Assembly (NCBI RefSeq): GCF_014269025.2 | Contig: NZ_CP077094.1 | Span: forward strand, 4,092,001-4,156,000 | DNA: 64,000 nucleotides | Direction: 5' to 3' | Origin: Pseudomonas promysalinigenes | Lineage (GTDB): Bacteria; Pseudomonadota; Gammaproteobacteria; Pseudomonadales; Pseudomonadaceae | Shown: positions 8,690 through 15,964 of the stretch, piece after piece | Layout of the letters: each line of letters starts with the position of its first letter | Position numbering within the stretch: the stretch's first letter is position 1 | Translations under genes and position numbers: made by a program | The notes under the pieces: generated by a model | The model's database searches: none | Seen by the model: the letters and a program-made list of their open reading frames with translations, nothing else | What the model was told of the DNA's origin: nothing

Positions 8690-9052
8690 TTTCAGCTCCT
8701 GTAAGCGACTTAAATCAGGTTTTTCAACCGCTTGTCGGCATAGCCGACACCCTTGATTTGAAAGGCCTGGGGCGCTGCGAAGCAGTGGGAATATTTGTGC
8801 GGGAAGGAAATCGGCGCTGGCCAAATGCCGCCTCAAATGGGAACCTTTGCGCCCACGGAGACGTCCATTCCCCTGCAACCCGCTTCGCTTGGGGACTGGT
8901 TTCATCAGCATTTTCGGGCCCGACGGGGTTCGGCTCATGGCTTGAACGCAGCCTTCGGTTGCCTCTTGCTGCTATTCGCGAACACACCACCCGCCGCCAG
9001 CATTGGCCGGCATCAAAGAAGTGTGCTCGCCGACAAAACAAGGAGTCCGCCT
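8690..9052. other. 363-base intergenic region with multiple inverted repeats
   Basis: No convincing gene lies in this divergent region. It holds a compound hairpin at 8712-8759 with TGTCGGC/GCCGACA at its core (8733-8749), a small CTGC-GAA-GCAG hairpin at 8775-8785, a GGGAA/TTCCC pairing across ~8850-8881, and CGGGCCCG near 8916. The density of complementary segments suggests a structured RNA, a long leader or a dispersed repeat element. Promoters for the unknown gene (minus) and the betaine transporter (plus) should be here, but none could be picked with confidence. Confidence 0.4.
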
Positions 9053-9766
9053 GTGGCTAAACGCTACGGAAAAGGGCTGTTGGGATGCGCCACCGTGCTC
9101 ATCATCCTGGCCCTGCTGGTCCACTGGATCGGCATCGATACGATCGTGCGATATCGCGACGATCTTCAGTTCTACCTGCAAGCGCACCTGATACTGGTGC
9201 TGGCTTCGATGGCGGCGGCGCTGGCCGTGGGCATCCCCGCCGGCATTGCCTTGAGTCGACCGCACCGGGTCGACAAAGCCGAGCGCTTCATGCAGTTCTT
9301 CAACGTAGGCAACACCATCCCCCCGCTGGCCGTACTGGCCATTGCTCTGAGTATCCTCGGCATCGGTGCCGGGCCTGCGATCTTCGCGCTGTTCCTCGCC
9401 TCCCTCCTGCCCATCGTGCGCAACACCTACGAGGGCCTCAAGAACGTCCCCGCCTCACTCAAGGAAGCCGCCACCGGCATCGGCATGACACCGCGCCAGC
9501 AGCTCTGGCAAGTGGAACTACCTAATGCTGTGCCGATCATCGTCGGCGGTGTGCGGGTGGCCTTGGCGCTGAACGTCGGTACCGCGCCCCTGGCGTTTCT
9601 GATCGGTGCCAACAGCCTTGGCAGCCTGATCTTCCCCGGCATCGCCCTGAACAACCAGCCACAACTGTTGCTGGGTGCAGCCTGCACCGCGCTGCTGGCC
9701 CTGATTCTGGATGCGGCAGTGAGTTTTGCCAGCAAGCGCTGGCTGGAACGCGGCCTGGCTGGTTAA
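9053..9766 (+). CDS. betaine/choline-type ABC transporter permease 1
   Basis: A 237-residue inner-membrane permease of the OpuC/OsmU (YehY) type with about six hydrophobic segments and the permease EAA-like loop (EAATGIGMTPRQQLWQVELP) that docks on the ATPase. I chose the GTG start because AGGAG lies 7 bases upstream and the hydrophobic N-terminus begins immediately; a longer reading has no ribosome site. It is the first of four genes (permease, binding protein, permease, ATPase) whose ends overlap or nearly touch. Substrate is inferred from the family: glycine betaine, choline or a related compatible solute. Confidence 0.87.
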   Translation: MAKRYGKGLLGCATVLIILALLVHWIGIDTIVRYRDDLQFYLQAHLILVLASMAAALAVGIPAGIALSRPHRVDKAERFMQFFNVGNTIPPLAVLAIALSILGIGAGPAIFALFLASLLPIVRNTYEGLKNVPASLKEAATGIGMTPRQQLWQVELPNAVPIIVGGVRVALALNVGTAPLAFLIGANSLGSLIFPGIALNNQPQLLLGAACTALLALILDAAVSFASKRWLERGLAG

Positions 9767-9779
9767 CGAGAGGGAAACC

Positions 9780-10694
9780 ATGAAGAAGAAAATCGCCTTG
9801 CTGCTGGGCGCGGCACTGCTGTTCGCAGGTTTTGCCCAGGCAGCGGAGAAACCGCTGATTCGCATCGGCGCGCGGGTGTTCACCGAGCAGACCGTGCTTG
9901 CCGAAATCACCGCGCAATACCTGCGTGCCAACGGCTTCGACGTACGCGTCACCAACGGCCTTGGCAGTAGCCTGGCACGCCAGGCACAAGAGACCGGGCA
10001 GCTCGATCTGATGTGGGAATACACCGGTGTTTCGCTGGTGTCCTACAACCACATCGAAGAACGCATGCCCAGTGCAGAGGCCACCTACGCCAAGGTCAAG
10101 GCGCTGGATGCGAAGAAGGACCTGATCTGGCTGACGCCGTCGAAGTTCAGCAATACCTACGCTTTGGGCCTGCCCAAAGAGGTGGCTGAGGCTTACCCAC
10201 AGGTCAACACCATCAGCGACCTCAACCAGGTACTGCGTGATGAAAGCGACCGCAACCACTTGGTTGCCCTGGACACCGAATTCGCCAACCGGCCGGATGG
10301 CCTCGTGGGCCTCAAGCAGATGTACGACCTGCAAGTGGGGCGCGCCAATATCCGCCAGATGGATGCCGGCCTGGTCTATACCGCGATGCACAACAACCAG
10401 GTGTTTGCAGGCTTGGTGTACACCACCGACGGCCGCCTGAGCGCCTTCAAGATCAAGCTGCTCGAAGACGACAAGCACTACTTCCCCGATTACACCGCCG
10501 CCCCGGTGGTGCGCAAACAGATCATCGACGCCAACCCGAAACTGGTGGCGCTGCTCAAGCCACTGGCCGAACAGCTCGATGACGAAACCATGCGTCAGCT
10601 CAACGCCAAGGTCGATGTCCAGCACCAGAGCCCGACCAGCGTGGCCGCTGCCTTCCTGCGCGAGCACCCCTTGAACAGCGAGGTACAGCCATGA
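9780..10694 (+). CDS. betaine/choline-type ABC transporter periplasmic binding protein
   Basis: A 304-residue protein with a signal peptide (MKKKIALLLGAALLFAGFAQA, cleavage near residue 21). The mature domain is OpuAC/OsmX-like: IRIGARVFTEQTVLAEITAQYLR, GLGSSLARQAQETGQLDLMWEYTG and the C-terminal VVRKQIIDANPKL. It captures the quaternary amine in the periplasm. It has GAGAGG upstream, sits 13 bases after the first permease, and its stop overlaps the next start (ATGA). Substrate could also be a choline derivative such as choline-O-sulfate; the aromatic-cage residues cannot be assigned by eye. Confidence 0.88.
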   Translation: MKKKIALLLGAALLFAGFAQAAEKPLIRIGARVFTEQTVLAEITAQYLRANGFDVRVTNGLGSSLARQAQETGQLDLMWEYTGVSLVSYNHIEERMPSAEATYAKVKALDAKKDLIWLTPSKFSNTYALGLPKEVAEAYPQVNTISDLNQVLRDESDRNHLVALDTEFANRPDGLVGLKQMYDLQVGRANIRQMDAGLVYTAMHNNQVFAGLVYTTDGRLSAFKIKLLEDDKHYFPDYTAAPVVRKQIIDANPKLVALLKPLAEQLDDETMRQLNAKVDVQHQSPTSVAAAFLREHPLNSEVQP

Positions 10695-11344
10695 ACCTGT
10701 TTGACACGTTCGCCCATCTTGACTGGGCCTTGGTGCTGCAGCTGACCTGGCAGCACATCATGCTGGTGGGCGTGGCGGTGGGCCTTGCGATTATCGTCGG
10801 GGTGCCGCTGGGCATTCTGATGACCCGCTTCCCGGTGGTCGCCGGCCCTTTGCAAGCCAGTGCCACGGTGCTGCTGACCATCCCGTCGATCGCGCTGTTT
10901 GGCTTGCTGCTGCCGTTCTACTCCAAGTTCGGCCAAGGACTCGGCCCACTGCCCGCGATCACCGCAGTGTTTCTTTATTCGCTGCTGCCGATCCTGCGCA
11001 ACACCTACCTCGCCCTGACCAACGTCGAGCCCGGTATCCGTGAGGCGGCGCGGGGGATCGGCATGACCTTCGGCCAGCGCCTGCGCATGGTCGAGCTGCC
11101 CATCGCCGTGCCCGTGATCCTCGCCGGCGTGCGCACCGCCGTGGTGATGAACATCGGCGTCATGACCATCGCCGCCACCATTGGCGCCGGCGGCCTGGGG
11201 GTGCTCATTCTCACCTCAATCAGCCGCAGCGACATGTCGATGCTGCTGGTCGGCGCTGTGCTGGTCAGCCTGCTGGCGATCATCGCCGACCTGCTCCTGC
11301 AAACCCTGCAACGTGCCCTGACTCCAGAAGGACTGCGCTCATGA
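10691..11344 (+). CDS. betaine/choline-type ABC transporter permease 2
   Basis: A 217-residue permease of the OsmW/YehW type with five to six membrane helices and the loop EAARGIGMTFGQRLRMVELP. It would form a heterodimeric channel with the permease encoded two genes upstream. Both ends overlap neighbours by four bases (ATGA with the binding-protein gene and again with the ATPase gene), so translation of the three is coupled. The family is osmotically induced in several bacteria; no osmotic promoter can be identified here. Confidence 0.88.
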   Translation: MNLFDTFAHLDWALVLQLTWQHIMLVGVAVGLAIIVGVPLGILMTRFPVVAGPLQASATVLLTIPSIALFGLLLPFYSKFGQGLGPLPAITAVFLYSLLPILRNTYLALTNVEPGIREAARGIGMTFGQRLRMVELPIAVPVILAGVRTAVVMNIGVMTIAATIGAGGLGVLILTSISRSDMSMLLVGAVLVSLLAIIADLLLQTLQRALTPEGLRS

Positions 11345-12498
11345 TCGAACTGAAGAACCTCAGCAAAACCTTCAACGTCAACGGCAAGGACGTCAAAGCC
11401 GTCGACGCGGTAAGCCTCACCGTCAATGAAGGCGAAATCTGCGTGTTCCTCGGCCCGTCGGGCTGCGGCAAGAGCACCACGTTGAAGATGATCAACCGCC
11501 TGATCACGCCCACCTCCGGGCAGGTGTTCATCAATGGCGAAGACACCAGCGCGCTGGACGAAGTGACCCTGCGCCGGCACATCGGCTACGTAATCCAGCA
11601 AATCGGCCTGTTCCCCAACATGACCATCGAGGAGAACATCACCGTGGTCCCGCGCCTGCTCGGCTGGGACAAGCAAAAGTGCCGTGAGCGCGCCCGTGAG
11701 CTGATGCACATGATCAAGCTAGAACCCAAGCAGTACCTGCAGCGCTATCCGCGCGAGCTTTCCGGTGGCCAGCAGCAGCGCATCGGGGTGATCCGCGCGC
11801 TGGCAGCCGAAGCACCGGTATTGCTGATGGACGAGCCGTTCGGCGCAGTCGACCCGATTAACCGCGAGATGATCCAGAACGAGTTCTTCGAAATGCAGCG
11901 GGCGCTGAACAAGACCGTGATCATGGTCAGCCACGACATTGACGAGGCGATCAAGCTCGGCGACAAGATCGCCATTTTCCGCGCGGGTAAACTGCTCCAG
12001 CTCGACCACCCGGATACCCTGCTGGCGCACCCTGTGGATGATTTCGTGAGCAACTTCGTCGGCCAGGACAGCACCCTCAAGCGCCTGCTGCTGGTGCGCG
12101 CCGAAGATGCCGCAGACAACGCGCCATCGGTCAGCCCGCAAACCCCGGTCAATGATGCCCTGGAGCTGCTCGATGAGCATGACCGTCGTTATGTAGTGGT
12201 GACCGACGGGCAGAACAAGGCACTGGGTTACGTACGCCGCCGCGACATGCACCGCCAGCAAGGCACCTGCGGCGACTTCCTGCGCCCGTTCAACGCCACT
12301 GCATCGCACGACGAGCATCTGCGTATCCTGCTGTCGCGGATGTACGAGTTCAACCGTGCCTGGTTGCCGGTGCTGGACGCTGAGCAGGTATTCCTTGGCG
12401 AGGTCACACAGGAGTCGATTGCCGCTTACCTGAGCTCCGGGCGCTCACGTGGGGCGAAGACCAGCATTGTTTCGCCTGCCGAGGTCGCAGCTTCCTGA
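11341..12498 (+). CDS. betaine/choline-type ABC transporter ATPase with CBS domains
   Basis: A 385-residue ATPase of the OpuCA/OsmV type. Walker A GPSGCGKST is at ~38-46, the signature LSGGQQQRIG at ~141, Walker B LLMDEPFGAVDP at ~161. A C-terminal pair of CBS-like domains (residues ~265-370, e.g. DRRYVVVTDGQNKALGYVRR) is present, which in this family senses ionic strength or nucleotides and gates transport. It closes the four-gene operon and overlaps the preceding permease gene by four bases. Confidence 0.9.
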   Translation: MIELKNLSKTFNVNGKDVKAVDAVSLTVNEGEICVFLGPSGCGKSTTLKMINRLITPTSGQVFINGEDTSALDEVTLRRHIGYVIQQIGLFPNMTIEENITVVPRLLGWDKQKCRERARELMHMIKLEPKQYLQRYPRELSGGQQQRIGVIRALAAEAPVLLMDEPFGAVDPINREMIQNEFFEMQRALNKTVIMVSHDIDEAIKLGDKIAIFRAGKLLQLDHPDTLLAHPVDDFVSNFVGQDSTLKRLLLVRAEDAADNAPSVSPQTPVNDALELLDEHDRRYVVVTDGQNKALGYVRRRDMHRQQGTCGDFLRPFNATASHDEHLRILLSRMYEFNRAWLPVLDAEQVFLGEVTQESIAAYLSSGRSRGAKTSIVSPAEVAAS

Positions 12499-12986
12499 CG
12501 GCATCATCCAGGCTTAGATGGCAGTGATTCTCATGGACGAGCACTGTCCGCCTGTCGGTAACAAAAAATTTATGAGTCATTTTCTGCACGCCGGTCCCAG
12601 AAAACCGTGGCCATAAATATGAACACCAAAGCCTCCTCCCCGTGTGCTGTCGCTCCCGGCCGCACCGGCAAAACCCTGTAGGAGCGGGTTAACCCGCGAA
12701 GGTGCCAACTCGCTCCATTCCACAATTTTTTACGCTTGAAAGTGCCAGGGGAACATCAGCTGGTCATGCGAGTCGGTTATTCAGTGGGAAGGGTGCCGTT
12801 CCACGACGATCACGCCCGGATTGCCTGTTGATTCTGCATTCTTCACGCCCTAAAGTGCGCGCCGAACGTCCATGCTGGAAACGATCCATCCGGCTCAAGT
12901 ACTGAGTAGGCGAACCAAAGTGGGGATACGGAGGACGTTCAGTTGCAGCCACTTATTCTTTCAGTTTGCCCATGGAGTCCCTGAGC
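12499..12986. other. 488-base intergenic leader upstream of ornithine decarboxylase
   Basis: No gene is supported. Contents: a REP palindrome at 12675-12702, a hairpin GTGGGAA...TTCCAC at 12784-12804, and an A-rich patch (AACAAAAAATTTATGAG, ~12558). The coding gene starts only at 12987, so the transcript may have a long 5' leader. No promoter could be assigned with confidence. Confidence 0.45.
12675..12702. repeat. REP-type palindromic element
   Basis: A perfect 14-base palindrome GCGGGTTAACCCGC (12684-12697) is preceded by CCTGTAGGA and followed by GAAG, the same form as the paired REPs near 23015-23093. Such extragenic palindromes are dispersed in P. putida genomes. Confidence 0.8.
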
Positions 12987-14150
12987 ATGTCGATCCAGGT
13001 CGAAGACTATTTCGCACGTGACACCTTCCAGAAAATGAAGGCGTTCGCCGACAAGCAGGAAACCCCGTTCGTACTCATCGATACCCAGATGATCAGCAAG
13101 GCCTACGACGACCTGCGCGCAGGTTTCGAATTCGCCAAGGTGTACTACGCGGTCAAGGCCAACCCCGCCGTCGAGATCATCGACCTGCTCAAAGAAAAAG
13201 GCTCGAGCTTCGACATCGCCTCGATCTACGAGCTGGACAAAGTGATGAGCCGTGGCGTCAGTGCCGACCGGATCAGCTACGGCAACACCATCAAGAAATC
13301 CAAGGACATTCGCTACTTCTACGAGAAGGGTGTGCGCCTGTACGCCACCGACTCGGAAGCGGACCTGCGCAACATCGCCAAAGCCGCGCCGGGCTCTAAG
13401 GTCTACGTGCGCATCCTTACCGAAGGCTCGACCACGGCCGACTGGCCGCTGTCGCGCAAATTCGGCTGCCAGACCGACATGGCCATGGACCTGCTGATTC
13501 TCGCCCGTGATTTGGGCCTGGTGCCTTACGGCATTTCCTTCCACGTAGGCTCCCAGCAGCGCGACATCAGCGTGTGGGATGCGGCCATCGCCAAGGTCAA
13601 GGTGATCTTCGAGCGCCTGAAGGAAGAAGACGGCATCGAGCTTAAGCTGATCAACATGGGTGGCGGCTTCCCGGCCAACTACATCACCCGCACCAACAGC
13701 CTCGAAACCTATGCCGAAGAGATCATCCGCTTCCTGAAGGAAGACTTTGGTGACGACCTGCCGGAGATCATCCTTGAGCCTGGCCGTTCGCTGATCGCCA
13801 ACGCCGGCATCCTGGTCAGTGAAGTGGTGCTGGTGGCACGCAAATCGCGCACCGCCGTCGAGCGCTGGATCTACACCGATGTGGGCAAGTTCTCCGGCCT
13901 GATCGAAACCATGGACGAAGCCATCAAGTTCCCGATCTGGACCGAGAAGAAAGGCGAAGCCGAAGAAGTGGTCATCGCCGGCCCGACCTGTGACAGCGCC
14001 GACATCATGTACGAGAACTACAAATACGGCCTGCCGCTGAACCTGGCCATTGGTGACCGCCTGTACTGGCTGTCGACCGGTGCCTACACGACCAGCTACA
14101 GCGCAGTTGAATTCAACGGCTTCCCGCCGCTGAAGGCTTACTACCTGTAA
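12987..14150 (+). CDS. speC: ornithine decarboxylase (alanine-racemase fold, group IV)
   Basis: A 387-residue PLP enzyme making putrescine from ornithine. The PLP lysine is K57 in KVYYAVKANP; the substrate-side CD motif is C335-D336 in GPTCDSAD; glycine-rich phosphate binding is at NMGGGFPANY. This is the eukaryote-like, alanine-racemase-fold class, unrelated to the ~710-residue E. coli SpeC despite the shared symbol. The start MSIQVEDYFAR has GGAG 9 bases upstream. Some relatives accept lysine too. A strong terminator follows. The gene sits beside the piu iron locus, as in other pseudomonads. Confidence 0.93.
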   Translation: MSIQVEDYFARDTFQKMKAFADKQETPFVLIDTQMISKAYDDLRAGFEFAKVYYAVKANPAVEIIDLLKEKGSSFDIASIYELDKVMSRGVSADRISYGNTIKKSKDIRYFYEKGVRLYATDSEADLRNIAKAAPGSKVYVRILTEGSTTADWPLSRKFGCQTDMAMDLLILARDLGLVPYGISFHVGSQQRDISVWDAAIAKVKVIFERLKEEDGIELKLINMGGGFPANYITRTNSLETYAEEIIRFLKEDFGDDLPEIILEPGRSLIANAGILVSEVVLVARKSRTAVERWIYTDVGKFSGLIETMDEAIKFPIWTEKKGEAEEVVIAGPTCDSADIMYENYKYGLPLNLAIGDRLYWLSTGAYTTSYSAVEFNGFPPLKAYYL

Positions 14151-14221
14151 AGCCAAACGGGGCTTGAAGGCTAATGCCATTCAGTTGAGGCTGATGCTTT
14201 GAGCGTTAGGCCATAGGCCGC

Positions 14222-14259
14222 AAAATCCGATACCGGTGATCTGGTGTCGGATTTTTTTT
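14222..14259 (+). terminator. Rho-independent terminator after ornithine decarboxylase
   Basis: AATCCGATACC and GGTGTCGGATT form the stem (one G-T pair) followed by eight T residues. Confidence 0.9.
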
Positions 14260-14303
14260 GGCTTGGTTTTAGCCTTTTGGTGGCAGTGAGATCGAGCGCC
14301 GCC

Positions 14304-15062
14304 TTACAACGTGCTGCGCTCGACCTGCTGCAACCGCTCGGCATAGCGGGCTGCGTAAGACATCAACATCGGCCCCGCGCCCTGCAAGGTCACCAAGGCA
14401 CTGCGCAGAAAATTCAGGTTGCCCTCCAACCGCGCCCGTTCCAGCCAGGTCCCAGCCTCGGCCAACTCGCCACGCTCGGCCAACACCATGGCCAGGCTGA
14501 ACATGCCGCGAAAATCCCCCGCCTCAGCCGACCGCCGATACCAGCGCACCGCCCGTGCCGGGCTTGGCGCGGTGGCGATGCCATGCTCCAAATAGCGCCC
14601 ATAGAGGTTCATCGACTTGGCATGGCCCAACAGCGCGGCCTTCTCGTAACAGATCAGCGCCTGGGCTTGATTGACCGGCAGCCCACGCCCAGTTGCGAGC
14701 ATGTTGCCAAGGTTATAGAGGCCCCAATCGAGCCCTGCATCGGCGGCCTGCGCATAATGAATGGCCGCTAGTGCATCATTCACCTCGCCTCCCCAGCCCT
14801 GCTCGTGGCAACGACCGAGCATGTTATGCGCCATGGCATTGCCGCCCTGAGCTGCAATGGCGAACCAGCGCCGGGCCACACGTGCATCCTGCTCGATGCC
14901 AAGGCCATCGAGCAGGATTTGCCCAAGCAGCAACTGCGCCTCGACCATGCCCTGCCCCGCTGCCGCCAGAATTGCCTGGGCCGCCTTGCCAGGGCTGTGT
15001 TGGAGCATCGCCTGCAGGCCGGCAGCATCCACCACTTCTTCACGCCGTAACTGATAGGACAC
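14304..15062 (-). CDS. Sel1-like repeat protein
   Basis: A 252-residue protein made of Sel1/TPR-type helical repeats: DARVARRWFAIAAQGGNAMAHNMLG, ALAAIHYAQAADAGLDWGLYNLGNM and AVRWYRRSAEAGDFRGMFSLAMV. There is no signal peptide. Such repeats mediate protein-protein contacts. It ends the pair with the dioxygenase gene: its ATG lies 3 bases after that gene's stop. The same pairing with piuC occurs in P. aeruginosa, so it may have an accessory role in iron acquisition; that link is inference from position. Confidence 0.85.
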   Translation of the reverse strand: MSYQLRREEVVDAAGLQAMLQHSPGKAAQAILAAAGQGMVEAQLLLGQILLDGLGIEQDARVARRWFAIAAQGGNAMAHNMLGRCHEQGWGGEVNDALAAIHYAQAADAGLDWGLYNLGNMLATGRGLPVNQAQALICYEKAALLGHAKSMNLYGRYLEHGIATAPSPARAVRWYRRSAEAGDFRGMFSLAMVLAERGELAEAGTWLERARLEGNLNFLRSALVTLQGAGPMLMSYAARYAERLQQVERSTL

Positions 15063-15065
15063 GGT

Positions 15066-15746
15066 TTAGACCTCGGCCCAGCGGCGCAGCAAGTTATGGT
15101 AAGTGCCTGTCAGTTGCAGCAAGGATGGATGGTCTGGCACGTCGACGGTGAGTTGCTGGATGGCATTGTCCATCTCGAAGAGCAGCGCACGCTGGCTGTC
15201 CTCGCGCACCAGGCTCTGGGTCCAGAAGGATGCCGCATAGCGCACGCCACGGGTCACCGGGTTGACCTTGTGCAAACTGGTGCCGGGGTACAACACAAGG
15301 TCACCGGCTGCAAGCTTGACCTGTTGCTCGCCATAGGTGTCCTGAATCACCAGCTCTCCACCGTCGTAGCTGGCTGGGTCGCTGAGGAACAGGGTCGAGG
15401 ACAGATCGGTGCGCACTCGTTCGGCGCTGCCTTTGGGCTGGCGCAGCGCATTGTCGATGTGGAAACCGAAATTCCCGCCCTCGCGGTAGCAGTTGATCAG
15501 CGGCGGGAACACCTTGTGTGGCAGCGCCGCCGACATGAACTGGGGGCTTTGCCACAAGCGATCGATCAGCGCACTGCCGATTTCCTTGGCCAGGGCATGG
15601 CCTTCTGGCAATTGCAGGTTGTGCTTGGCCTTGGCCGACTGAAAACCGGCCGTGGCCTTGCCATCTGCCCAGTCGGCCTGCTCCAGCGCTACGCGAATGC
15701 GAGCCAGCTCTTGAGCATCGAACACCCCTGGAATATGAAGCAACAT
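15066..15746 (-). CDS. piuC: Fe(II)/2-oxoglutarate-dependent PKHD-type hydroxylase
   Basis: A 226-residue PKHD hydroxylase. The iron-binding triad is H96-x-D98 (FHIDNA) and H159 (GTSLHKVNP), and R169 is placed to bind 2-oxoglutarate. Length and motifs match PiuC/YbiX proteins. They oxidise an unidentified substrate, and in Pseudomonas the gene is iron-repressed and linked to catechol-type siderophore-drug uptake. It is divergent from the TonB receptor gene across a 218-base region with a candidate Fur site and precedes the Sel1-repeat gene. Confidence 0.92.
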   Translation of the reverse strand: MLLHIPGVFDAQELARIRVALEQADWADGKATAGFQSAKAKHNLQLPEGHALAKEIGSALIDRLWQSPQFMSAALPHKVFPPLINCYREGGNFGFHIDNALRQPKGSAERVRTDLSSTLFLSDPASYDGGELVIQDTYGEQQVKLAAGDLVLYPGTSLHKVNPVTRGVRYAASFWTQSLVREDSQRALLFEMDNAIQQLTVDVPDHPSLLQLTGTYHNLLRRWAEV

Positions 15747-15964
15747 GCGACGGCACCGTTAAGAACTGTAAGATTTCGATGATATTGATTCCCTTTTACA
15801 CTGCACAAGCCCTGACTGGGCTTACACGTTTCAGTGTCGCTAAAACGTAAAGAGAATATGTAAAGATTGTAAATTTCTAGCGAATGGTAACGAGTCTCAA
15901 TTGTGCCTTACAAATCCTTACATTAACATCCGCGGCCTTCACACCTTGGGGAAGGTCCAGCGCA
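15747..15964. promoter_or_regulatory. divergent piuC/piuA regulatory region with candidate Fur site
   Basis: The shared 218-base region is AT-richer than its surroundings. GGTAACGAGTCTCAATTGT at 15886-15904 matches the 19-base Fur consensus at about 11 positions and contains a GAG-T-CTC dyad, so it is a moderate candidate. Three GTAAA repeats (15847, 15860, 15869) lie just upstream and could bind a second regulator. Iron control is expected from the genes on either side; the exact operator is uncertain. Confidence 0.4.

Noticed and set aside
8724..9041. Minus-strand 105-codon frame in the structured intergenic region
   Set aside because: Arg/Ser/Pro-rich composition typical of non-coding GC-rich DNA; no ribosome site.
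8795..9052. Upstream extension of the first betaine permease by 86 codons
   Set aside because: No ribosome site at the upstream start, non-protein-like composition, and the GTG at 9053 has AGGAG and begins the hydrophobic domain.
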